Assembly (NCBI GenBank): GCA_964036665.1
Contig: OZ038526.1
Span: forward strand, 23,064,001-23,128,000
Reading direction: 5' to 3'
Length of the DNA: 64,000 bases
DNA from: Gordius sp. MW1
Taxonomy: Eukaryota; Nematomorpha; Gordioida; Gordea; Gordiidae
Within the stretch, counting starts at the first letter, position 1. Each line of letters starts with the position of its first letter. Of this stretch, positions 47,263 to 57,539 are shown piece after piece. The position numbers and the translations under genes are program-made. The notes beneath the pieces are model-generated. The model was not told the DNA's origin and searched no databases. It was given only the letters and a program-made list of their open reading frames with translations.

Positions 47263-47615
47263 CAGTGGCGTAGATTAGGGGGGGGGGGGGGGGTTGGGGT
47301 TGAAACCCCCCCCCCCCCCCCGCGGATAAAAAAAATTATTTTGCTTTACATAATAAATATTTCAAAAGTAGTGCCATGCAATTATTTTAATAAGCTTGTA
47401 AGAACACGGTTTTTTTCGCTTAAATGTACAAAATTTTCCTTGTGGTTCTAAAAAAGCTTCCGCCATCTTTCATGAATTCCTCTAATACTATGAATAAAAG
47501 AAAAGGTACTATGCTTGACTTCTGTCAAAAAACTAACTAATGAAAAAGATATTAATTGCAGCTCACAATCAAAACCTGAATCTTCTTATAAGACCTTTAA
47601 ATAAATTCAAATTAT

Positions 47616-48142
47616 ATGCTTTTAGTCATTAGCAAAGATTTCATTCCCTCTACAACCGAACCCATCTCAACAAAGAACATAAATATTTATGTTATAGGAA
47701 ATTTTTTGAAAAAAAATGTAGACAATATGGAATGGATTAAAGTTATTAATTCAATTTGGAAGCTAGATTCAGAATATGCCTTTCCTAAGGGTAAACGTAA
47801 TTTGAAATTCAATTATACCTGGATGAAACAATATCCATGGTTGGTATATTCTGAGTCTCTTTTTTTTGTAAATTCTGTGTAATTATGGGCAAAAAAACTG
47901 GTAAATATGGATCTCACCAGGAATTAAAAGCCCTAATTACACGTCCATTCCAAAAATGGGAAAATGCTTTGGAAGTTTTCAAAGCTCATGATTCTGCTAA
48001 ATATCATAAGCATTCAATTGAAACTTTTAATTCATTGGAGAATATTTATATCAATAAAAAATATTCAATTTGTAATTTATTATCAAAAGAAAATAGGATG
48101 AATAAATATAAATTAAGACAGGCACTCATTGAAATTAATTAG
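47616..48142 (+). pseudogene. hAT transposase N-terminal fragments (TTF/ZMYM1-like)
   Basis: Two frames in succession. One includes FPKGKRNLKFNYTWMKQYPW and VYSESLFFVNSV; the next includes LITRPFQKWENALEVFKAHD and SAKYHKHSIETFN. These are the conserved TTF-type zinc-finger and DUF4371 entry of ZMYM1-like hAT transposases. A one-base-scale frame change near 47880 separates them, and zinc-binding cysteines around it are lost. Confidence 0.75.
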
Positions 48143-48355
48143 ATGTTTATACATTTTGTACCTCTGGAAGGAATCCCTTGTTTTCCACAGAAGATGCTTT
48201 CAAAGGTCATATAGATTATAATGCTTTACCAGTTAGAGTTCAAAGAAACATAGACTGTAATCAAGGGAATTTAGAGAACTCTTACTATTTCTATCAAACC
48301 ATAATAAAGTTTGCCAGGCTTTAAAAGATTGCCCTAAAAATGCAAGGCATATATC

Positions 48356-49676
48356 TAGGGTTTCTTTCAGGGGGGAGCCCGGGGGGTAATACCCCCCGGG
48401 CAATTTCAAAAAGCCCTCCGGAGAGTTTTGATTGAAGTAAGCATGAACTTAAGTTCCATCATGAAGTCAATTATATTAATAGGCTAAAATCCAAATACAA
48501 GAAATTATTTTAATTTGTCAATAAAAAAATATAAAATTGGCTAAATTAAATTTTTTTAACAAATCAGGTGGAAATCATTCATAGACATCATTTTTTAACC
48601 TCTGTGAACCCTAATTTACAATCTTGAAAGTTACAAATTATCTTTAATTAAAAAATATCAAAAGGTAAATAAACATCAATAAATGCTTTTAGAATTATTA
48701 AATCACTATCTTTTATAAACTTAAAAAGAATTATTATTAATAATAGATTCTATTGTTTGTTTTTTATTGATATAATATGCTTATTTTGAATTGCAGATGT
48801 CTGTTAAATATAAAAGTACTCTTTTACACTATTTTAGTAAAAAGAAAAAGCCTAATAAAAAAGATGGTAAATATGATTTAATTTGGAATGATTTTAATTA
48901 TGTATGGGTATTTGTGTTTATATAAAATAATACATGAAGATGTTTGTTTGTAATAAAATGAGATGGGACTGAATTAAAAAAACTCTTGTTTTATCCCTTA
49001 CTATGGGAAATTATGGTAATTATTTTTAAGCATTAGATATTTTAAATATATATAAGTTAAAGGCAGATATTATTCTGCTTCCAGCAGTGAAATTCACATG
49101 AACTCTGAAAGAGGCAAGAAAGATTTTTATTTTAATATAGAAGTATTATATATATTTTCATGTTTTAGGTCATGATGAAAATTGTAATTCTGCTGGAGTG
49201 TGGAAAACTGTCTCTTTTTTTCTTATGATAAAAATGCTGGTAATTAAAATTATGCAAATTGTTTTTATTTTATTAATATATATTGATAAAGATGAGTGTA
49301 TTGGCAGCTCTACTAATTGCTCAGTCTCTGAAAGTGAAATACATGGGCAAAATTTGAAACTTAAGCCATCATATAAATTTATGATTTATGGACATCTAAA
49401 TACAAATGGCTAATTTTTGATGAAGCCTTAGGTGGGGCTTTATGCTCTGTCTGTTCTCTTAACAACTACTTTCTTAAAAGAACACTTGCCCGCTAAAATA
49501 TTACATGTATTTATTTAATGATTATGCGTGTATGTATCTATTTATATATCACTTATATTACCAATAAAAATCAGTAAATATTATACAAAATGGTTTAGCA
49601 ATTAAAAAAATTTTTACCCCCCCCCCCCCGGAAGTTGAAAAAACCCCCCGGATCATTTTTTCTGAAAGAAACCCTG
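48356..49676 (+). mobile_element. Second hAT nested in the first, 1.3 kb
   Basis: Ends (T/C)AGGGTTTCTTTCA and TGAAAGAAACCCTG with perfect 8-bp duplications CATATATC (48348-48355 and 49677-49684). G/C-rich subterminal boxes (GGGGGGTAATACCCCCC near 48385 and a C-run near 49617) are present. A short frame from about 48798 starts MSVKYKSTLLHYFSKKKKPN, resembling the N-terminus of KIAA1586/ZMYM-like hAT proteins. A later scrap at 49290-49410 includes DECIGSSTNCSVSESEIHG. No catalytic core is present, so it is non-autonomous. Confidence 0.88.
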
Positions 49677-49779
49677 CATATATCTCATCTTTTCAAAATA
49701 AAATTATTGGCATAATCTCACACATGATTCAATCCAAAATTGTAGAAGTAAATAATGCTCCTTTTTTGCAATATTAGCA

Positions 49780-49960
49780 AATGAGACTGTTGATATTTCA
49801 ACCCATGAACAATTGTCTTTAGTTGTTCGGTATTTGGATGTGCAATCAAAACCTATAAGTGTGAAAGAGCACTTTTTATTATATGTAAATATAAAGGATA
49901 TGACTGGAAGAGGCCTCTCTAAAGTCATCTTAAAGGCTTTTATATGTATAAATAAACTAT
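49780..49960 (+). pseudogene. hAT transposase core fragment
   Basis: Reads TVDISTHEQLSLVVRYLDVQ then VKEHFLLYVNIKDMTGRGL, the DxST-like...EQLS...RYV segment and following helix of ZMYM1-like hAT transposases. It belongs to the outer hAT (47263-50020), continuing after the nested element. Confidence 0.75.
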
Positions 49961-50636
49961 TATTTTTTTATGATTTGGATTCCAAAACCCCTCCCAAAAA
50001 AATTTCTATCTACGCCCCTGGTTACTGGTAATGCCTCGAGTGACAATTAAGTTACCGTTAATTGGTTTTAGCGTATATTGTCGTTCTGTATATACGATTA
50101 CCCTTCTTACTATTTTATATCCCTTCCTAACGCCATAGAATAATATTCTGCGTTTCACAAGTTGCGACGTCAAGTAGAAATTTACGCGGCGATGCAGAAG
50201 TATAAGATAACTGATAACGTCGACGCTTTTTTAACACAATATGAGCTATTCCTAAGGAGCGGGAATAAGCCTGAGACAGACGATAAAAAAGCGGCTGTAC
50301 TATTAGCAAACATCGATGGGGAGGCATTCCAATTAATATTAGAGGACTAGAGACCTGCACGGCCCGGCCCGCGGGCCGGGCTTGGACGAACTTCTGCTTT
50401 AAAATAAAACTAAGGCTCGGGCCGGGCCTAGATATATTGAAGGCCCGTTAAAAGCCCGTTATAAAATCAATTAGATTTAGTATAAAAGAAGGTGTTTTTA
50501 TAATTATATATTTTACAATTATTTTATGTATATTAATTTACAAGGGAAGTTAAATTTTATTTCCATCTTAGTTCATTAATTCATCAATATCTCAACCCGC
50601 ATTATAAATGTTAAAGATAATTTTTACAAGCGATCC

Positions 50637-50765
50637 CATGGGTGTAGCCAATTTAAATTAGAGGGGGGCAGTGGTAAGGCAAAAGATGTTTTTTAGATCA
50701 AGAATTTTTAAATTTGAAGGGGGGGGGGCAGCTGCCCATTCTTGTTTCCCCATTTATACCTCTAG
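50637..50765. mobile_element. Decayed hAT MITE scrap
   Basis: CATGGGTGTAGCCAATT and internal G-tracts resemble the MITEs at 6145 and 23491. The right end is not recognisable. It lies inside the GC-rich element. Confidence 0.4.
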
Positions 50766-51294
50766 CAATATTAAGTGAATTAATTTAATATTATGTAAGA
50801 TTGTTTATATATATACACATTAACAAAAATAAAAAAACAAATCTTAAAACTATTTCTTCAAGTTAATATTTTAAAATATCACTGTTTTTTCATTTTATAT
50901 CAATAAACTAAAAACTTAAAATGTTGAAAAAGCAAAGAAGCCAACTAGATTTATTAAAAACAGTATAACCTTAAATAAAGGGTTTAAAAGTTTATTTGGC
51001 TTATATGGTTTTATGTATCACGAAGTGCCACTTGTAAAACAAAGTATTTTCTGTCGGTTGCCTCTTAAAAAATAGAAGAACTCATCTGCCCGGGAATTAT
51101 TAATTAATTATTTTTACAACATTTTTATTAACATTTTTAACGCATACATATTGTTTGTTTACCATATTAAAAAATTTTAACAAAAAAATAAAAATAAAAA
51201 AAAATTTCGAGCCCGGGCCGGGCTTTGTAAAAAATTAGCGGGCCTGGCCCGGGCTTATAATTTATTAATTTGACGGGCCCGGGCCGGGCCCGGG

Positions 51295-51393
51295 TATACT
51301 AATTCACATATGTTTTAAATCGGAAAACAAAAATATATTTTCATCCACATGGTATATACAATACTGATATTACAAATTACGCTATCTATTACA
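51295..51393 (-). repeat. LTR (3') of the 51295-55848 element
   Basis: 99 bp, matching 55749-55848 at about 88%. On the - strand it starts TGTAATAGATAGCG. Confidence 0.8.
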
Positions 51394-54300
51394 TTTCTCC
51401 CTATTTTAAATAGAACCGTACACGTGGTTTTGACGTTCTAGTCGATCGTCTTAACGTAATCGGACTTGCAACTTTTTCAACATTCGTTCCAGACTAGTAT
51501 TCGGACTTGCAACTGTTTCAACATTCGGTTCCAAACTAGTATCGTTAGTTTCGACGAACTAGAATTGCATCCTAAATTTTAACTGATCCGCGTGTTTCCT
51601 TTTAATTCCTTTATCAGTGCGAACATTATATCAATATGGGCCTTTACGTTGTATGATAAATCCTTTGTACCAGCCCGCTTTAATTTCATTCCGAATCCAT
51701 ACGGATGTCCAACATTAAATTCCCTATAACACACTTTTCGGTCATGGTAGCTCTTTTGTTTAGCTAATCTCTCCTTCCACTTTTCTTTCGGATCTGGTCG
51801 AATAAGGTCCAACGCTGTCCTTACTCTTTTTCCCAACAACAATTCCGCCGGAGCTTTACCCGTGGTTGCCTGAGGTGTATTCCTGTATGTCATAATTATT
51901 TGTTGAAGGCATAGTTCTTTCTCTCCCCCCGATTTTCTTGCTGCCCAGTATCTTGATTTTAGCGTTCGAATCATTCTCTCCGCTAATCCATTTGTTTTTG
52001 GGTGGTATGGAGTTGATGTTACGTGCTTAATGTTGTTGTTGTCACAAAATTTTGTGAATTCTTCACCGACAAATTGTGGTTCATTATCGGATACTATTTG
52101 CAAGGGAATACCGAACCTGCAAAACCAATTTCGTAATTGCCTCACAATTTGTGGTCCTTTAATCGACGATAGTGTGGCTACCTCCACCCATTTCGATAAT
52201 GCATCAATTAAAACCAACCAATAATTTCCTTCGACAGGTCCGGCAATATCTATGTGGACTCGAGCCCAAGGACGGTCAGGTACGGACCAAGAATATAAGG
52301 GAACTTCTTGTTCGGCTTGTCGGCCTTCTTGACAACCGTCACATTCTTTACTCTTGTCCATTTCCGGCCACCAAACATAATATCGGGCTAAATTAAGCAG
52401 TAATCCCGGGGGTCCTTGGTGTAATATTTTTAAAACCAACTTTTGTAAGTTCCGCGGTATTATTAACCGATTGCCACGCAATAATAATCCATCTTCAAAT
52501 GACAATTCTTCCCTTCGATTGTAGTACGTTTTCATGTCAAAACGGCATTTTTTAAATCCAACCGCCATTCTCGGTTGATCGCTAAAATAGATTCACGACA
52601 AAAAGGTAGTTGTTTAATTGATGTTTTTAGCATTTCATAATCTAACTTTAATTCATCTAACATGAGTAGTCCTACGTGATTGTACTGATCCGTCTCAAGG
52701 TATTTTGAATCTGGCAGTCTCGATCATGCATCAGCGCATTGATTGTTCTTTCCTGATGGGTATTTGATGTCGTATTGATATACATTTAAAAATAAAGCCC
52801 ACCGAATTAATCTATTATTGATCACTTTCTGTAAATCCCGATGATTTCCGAATAATCTTTCTAGAGGTTTGTGATCCGTCATCAATGCAAAGTTTCGACC
52901 ACGTACGTATTAATCGAATTTTTGAACACCGAACACAATGGCTCGCGCTTCCCGATCAATTATAGAGTATCGTTTTTCGGACTCGCTTAACGTCTTTCGG
53001 ACCCGTCTGCATATAAGTGTGATAGTACAGCATTTACACCAGTTTCAGAAGCATCTACCGCTAGGTATAACGGCAATGAAGTTGAATACGGTACCAATGT
53101 ATTGGACGTTGAAAGCATCAGTTTAACATCGTTAAAAATCTTCTGCTCTTTTGTCGTCCATTTCCAACTTATTAATGAGCCCGTCAAGGCATGCAAGGGT
53201 GCGCATTTTTCGTGTAGCATTGGGATGAACCTTTCCAGATAATTAACTAGTCCTAAAGGAACGTAGTTCTTTTTTGTTTTGTGGTTCTTTGTAATTAACA
53301 ATGGCTTCCAGTCACTCTTGAGTCGGGTGGATCCCTGTTGCATAGATCTCATGTCCCAAGTATTTAACTGAATTTTGGAAAAATTTAACCTTTTCCTTCT
53401 TTGCTTTTAGACCAGCGTCCTGTACCCTCTTTAGTACTTCGTTCAGATTTTGCAGGTGGTCATTTTCATTTACCCCTGTAACTATGATATCGTCTAGAAG
53501 TACGCCGGTATGGGGAATCCCATCTAATAATTCCTCCATATAACGTTGGAATAAATTTGGTGCTATCGATAGTCCGTTTATATCAATAATAACCGAAATG
53601 TTTTGCGATAGTGAGATACTGTCGCGACTTTTCTTTTCATCTGAAGATAGGCATCACGTAAGTTAATTACTGTTGCCCTCCTGCGATCTTCAGAATTAAA
53701 TCGTCAAATGTCGGAAGTAGATGGTTGTTTAAAGTTAGGAAGGGATTGTTAGTAACTCGAAAATCGCCGCAGATTCTAATGGAATTATTTGATTTTAATC
53801 ATTTACTATTGGAGTTGCCCGTGTTGCTGCAGGATCAACATGTTCAATTATATCTTCGTCCAATAATCTTTTAATTTCCTCTTTAACTTTATTCCTTAAA
53901 GGAAAAGGAACTCTTTGTGCAGGAAATGCTATGGCTTTGGATTTACCTCATAATCTTTAATACAGCCAGTGCCATCACTGAACACATTGATATACTTTTC
54001 AACCAATTCCACTTATATGTTTGAGGTTTTTCTTCTATAGCATTAATTTTAACTTGATGAGGTAGGTTAAAAGCATCCAATTTAACCCAAAGTTGGGGTC
54101 TTCTTTTACAGTTGTAAGTGGTAATTTTAAATTTTATTATTTAAATTGACATAGACTAGTGTTTCTCCATATTGTAAGCTTCTTTCTCAATAATAACCTC
54201 AACAATTTTATTTCCTTTATTTCTACGTTGTTTCACAATATATTTAATAATGATTTTCACCAGCACAATTTTATAATGATCTTTCGTATAATAATTTCTT

Positions 54301-55748
54301 AATGTATATTTTAACCAACATAATCATCGTGATTTTACATATATAATATGTATGGTGCGTTTCTTCTTTTTGTGACATTAAGTTATTTTTATATAATTAA
54401 CGTATAAATATTGATTAATGTTGCACGAGTGTAACGTATACTATCTTTCTGGACTTTATATATTGGAAGATTGGTGAGGGGTGCGGTGCATGTGTTATCA
54501 AGTATGATATACAACATTATATGTTATTAGAACAGTTTACTCAAAAATCAATGAGCGTGTATGTCACTACGTTTAAATAGAATTTTAATATTATGCAGTG
54601 CATGTGGTGTGGATATGTCCGTAAGAGATAGTATAATTTCGGCAAAAATTAAGTTAAAACAGGGATGAGTGTAATTTAACCAAGATGCTAATAATAAAAT
54701 AATCAATAATTAATGATAAATTAATTCGGCATAATATGCCACACTCCACATATAGGAACTGGATTGTTTCCCTTTTATCTTGGGGCATGGTGTTAATTGA
54801 GGTGTATTTAAAATGTTGTAATTCTTGTTGATTACAGATACTGATGAGCCAATATCATATAACATTTTGAAAATTTTCTGATTTATCTTAACATGTATGT
54901 ATGGTTGTGAGTTACATTATTTAAGTCATAAATTTTTCCAAGTGTATTAATAATCTGGTTTAATTTGTTTGAGGTTTTGCACATTTTTGCAAAGTGTCCT
55001 CTATGATGACATATGGAACATTGTTTTAAAAATGCTGGACATTGCTTCATTGCATGTGACTTACAACATCTATAGCAATTCCAGATGAATGATTGTTGAT
55101 GTTCATCCTTTTTTGTAGCAAATTGTTTTATTGATTGCCTATGCTTTTGATTTGAGTACATTGGATTTGGTTTTTTATAATTTGAATTTTGTTTAAATCT
55201 TGTGATGTGTTAACTTCTTTATTAGCTGTCTCCATTGATTCATCTAGATTAAATATATCATTAAATGTTACCACATCACCCTCTTTCTTTAAAGCTTCAG
55301 GCCATCTGATCCTGACATCAAATGATATGTTTTGATACCCATACAGTTGGTCACGGAGCCGTTCATCTAAATTAGATTTGAAGTCACAATTTTCAGCAGA
55401 TGAATTTAATCTTGTTACATACTCAATCAGAGTTTCATCATTTCTTTTAAGACATCTCATAAATTGTAATCTAGAGTGGAAAATTGTACATTTTTGTTGA
55501 AATACCTTTTTCATTAATATAATAAGTCTTCATATTTCAACAAGGAAATATCTTCTGGGTATAGGAAATTTATTAAAGTTTCAATATATTGACCCATATA
55601 TCCCAATATGATTTTGCATCGAGTAGCTTTAGGTACATTTTTAGCCTCAAAAATATTAGTGATAGTTATTATGTATATTGAAATATTATCACCTTGTTTA
55701 ACCCACAGACTCCATTTTCAGAATAGGTTTTTTTCACGACTGCCCCAC

Positions 55749-55848
55749 TAGACTAATTCACATATGTCTTAAATCGGAAAACAAAATTATATACTTTCGT
55801 CCACATGGTAATACAAAGCTGATATTACAAACTACGCTTTATATCACA
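55749..55848 (-). repeat. LTR (5') of the 51295-55848 element
   Basis: 100 bp. On the - strand it starts TGTGATATAAAGCG and ends before GTGGGGCAGTCGTG, a probable primer-binding site. Confidence 0.8.
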
Positions 55849-56535
55849 CCGGGCTTTTAATTTTTTCTTACGGACGGGCTGACTGACTTAAGCAGGCCCG
55901 TTGCAGGTCTCTACTATAGATTCCAAGATTTGACAGGAATTACATACAAAGAAGCCAAAAATCGGCTAAGAAAATTGAATTTATGCGGGTGGGCAAAAGG
56001 TAGATTTCTCAGGCCATGGAGAGTCGATAGACGTGTACGCAAACAGACTCAAGGCCGGAGCTAACAGCTGCAACTTCGAAACAAAGAATTGCAAAACAGA
56101 AATGTTGACCAATTCATTATAGGATTACGCGATAGAAGCTTACAGGCAAGGCTGTTAGCAGAAAACGACATCAAATGGGTCCGCCTACGAGACCTGGCGT
56201 TAACGGCCGAGACGATAAATGGGGGGCTAAGCACATTGCAGGACATGTCCAAAGAGGCGTGGAGCGTAGTGACGAGACGAGAAGCGTGGCCTGGGCTGGT
56301 CCGGATTCCCAAGTTAAACCATGCTTTAGATGTGTTAACAGTAGATATACATATTAATAACCTGTTGTTCCAATTTATCTTCGATATTGGTGCTACTGTA
56401 TCGATAATACAGGCGCGAAGATGGGCGAAGAAGATCCCACGCAATAAAGAGCCCGTCCCGACGGTGTACGCATACGGCCACGATGTGATAAACGTAGCCA
56501 AGGCGCAAGCCGAAGTCCGAATTGGTAACACGTAG

Positions 56536-56700
56536 TGATGCGGAAAGACCGAGAAAATTCTCGATCTCGTCACCAAGACGAGACGAGAATTTGAAAAACT
56601 GACCCGAGATCGAGACGAGAATTTTGATGTCGAGACGAGATGATACGAGATTTTTTCGGCGAGATCTCTACTTTTTATTAATCGTTAGATTTTAGTAAAT
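56536..56700. mobile_element. hAT-like terminus with CGAGACGAG repeats
   Basis: Begins TAGTGATGCGGAAAGACCG, a TAGTGATG end typical of some hAT elements, followed by repeated CGAGACGAGA/TCTCG motifs to about 56665. No matching right end is found, so this is a fragment. Confidence 0.45.
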
Positions 56701-57539
56701 TATTGTTTATTTTAATATGTATGTAATATATCTGAAAAGAAATTCCTAAGTGTAGTAAATATTTATATTTTTGCAAAATTTAAAATTTGGCAAACATTTA
56801 CCTGACCCTTGGGGTATGTGAATAATTTTATAATATTAGAGATGTTAAAATGCTTAAATGCTACAACCATAACCCATGGTAGTAGCATATATCTCCTTCC
56901 ATTCCCATCTAGCATAACGAGCACATGCTGCTTAATAACCCGGTTACTAGCACTGGCAGATTAAAGCTGCTGATGGTTGCTGGGGGCATCGAGCAGAGTT
57001 GCTTGATATAAACCGTGGTGTCGAGCAGGGTTGTTTGAAACTAAACATGGTTTTCAGCAGATTTTATTATAGCTTACTAGCTGAGCAGGCAATTGGCATA
57101 TAATTCTAATGTAAACACAATTTTAATATTTATACTTAATTGCTTATCAATATTGTTTGAATTTTGAATAATAAATCAATAGTTTGGGTGTTATGATATT
57201 ATATAAAATAAAATGAAAAAGATTAATTTTGCGGTTTTACCTTAGTGACAATTATCATAATTGTCATTTTTACAGCGAAATAAGAAATTTGAACGAAAAT
57301 TGGTGGGTTAGGGTGTCATAAAATTAGTACAAATTAAAAAAATTGTTTTTCGGTTTTACCTTGGTGACAATTGTCTTAATTGTCATTTTTAGAGCTAAAT
57401 AAGAAATTTGAACGAAAATTGGTGGGTTAGGGATAAAATTAGTACAAATTAAAAAATATGTTTTGCGGTTTTACCTTGGTTACAATTGTCATTTTTAGAA
57501 CTAAATAAAAAATTGAAACGAAAATTTACCTACGGTCCC
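56701..57539. other. Non-coding with a three-unit tandem repeat
   Basis: At about 57225-57525, three head-to-tail units of about 95-115 bp each contain GCGGTTTTACCTTGGTGACA, AATTGTCATTTTTA and GAACGAAAATTGGTGGG; the last unit is shorter. Nothing else is recognised. Confidence 0.75.

Larger units (their letters stand above)
47263..50020 (+). mobile_element. hAT DNA transposon (ZMYM1-like transposase), interrupted by another hAT
   Basis: Ends are CAGTGGCGTAGATT and ATCTACGCCCCTG, flanked by 8-bp duplications GTTAATGG and GTTACTGG (7 of 8). Long G and C tracts lie directly inside the left end (47279-47321). Transposase remnants occur in order at 47616-48142 and about 49780-49960, separated by the nested element at 48356-49676. 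Its terminal GGCGTAG is shared with the hAT at 15197. Confidence 0.88.
51295..55848 (-). mobile_element. Short-LTR Ty3-type retrotransposon fossil
   Basis: Virus-like fossil on the - strand, 4.55 kb, with LTRs of only about 100 bp and a 5-bp target duplication CCGGG. On the - strand a purine tract AGGGAGAAA precedes the 3' LTR. Parts: gag with two CCHC knuckles (about 54980-55080), RT and RNase H pieces (about 52990-53540) and integrase (about 51580-52570). It is clearly broken, with several breaks, and the two LTRs differ at roughly one position in eight, so it is old compared with the Ty3 element at 31021. It is inserted in the GC-rich hAT-like element. Confidence 0.88.
50348..55913. mobile_element. 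GC-rich-ended hAT-like element in the gag fossil
   Basis: The ends are a perfect 12-bp inverted repeat TAGAGACCTGCA / TGCAGGTCTCTA. Inside both ends are runs of GGCCCGGGCC-type sequence (50360-50465, 51210-51294, 55849-55900). Apart from the LTR element at 51295-55848 it would be about 1 kb, AT-rich in the middle and non-coding. No clear 8-bp target duplication is visible, so hAT assignment rests on resemblance to 60961-61738. Confidence 0.7.
50130..56535 (+). mobile_element. Ty3-type gag/protease fossil, split by later insertions
   Basis: Virus-like fossil, broken. A gag-like piece lies at about 50160-50347, and further gag plus an aspartic-protease-like segment (LFQFIFDIGATVSIIQ, about 56370) lies at 55914-56535. 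The GC-rich hAT-like element at 50348-55913 sits between them. No RT, integrase or LTRs are recognised for it, so only a minor part survives and its outer limits are approximate. It is the oldest layer of this nest. Confidence 0.65.

Noticed and set aside
50348-50465. GC-rich clusters considered as a CpG-island promoter
   Set aside because: The clusters coincide with the ends of a repeated element and recur at 60961 in the same arrangement.
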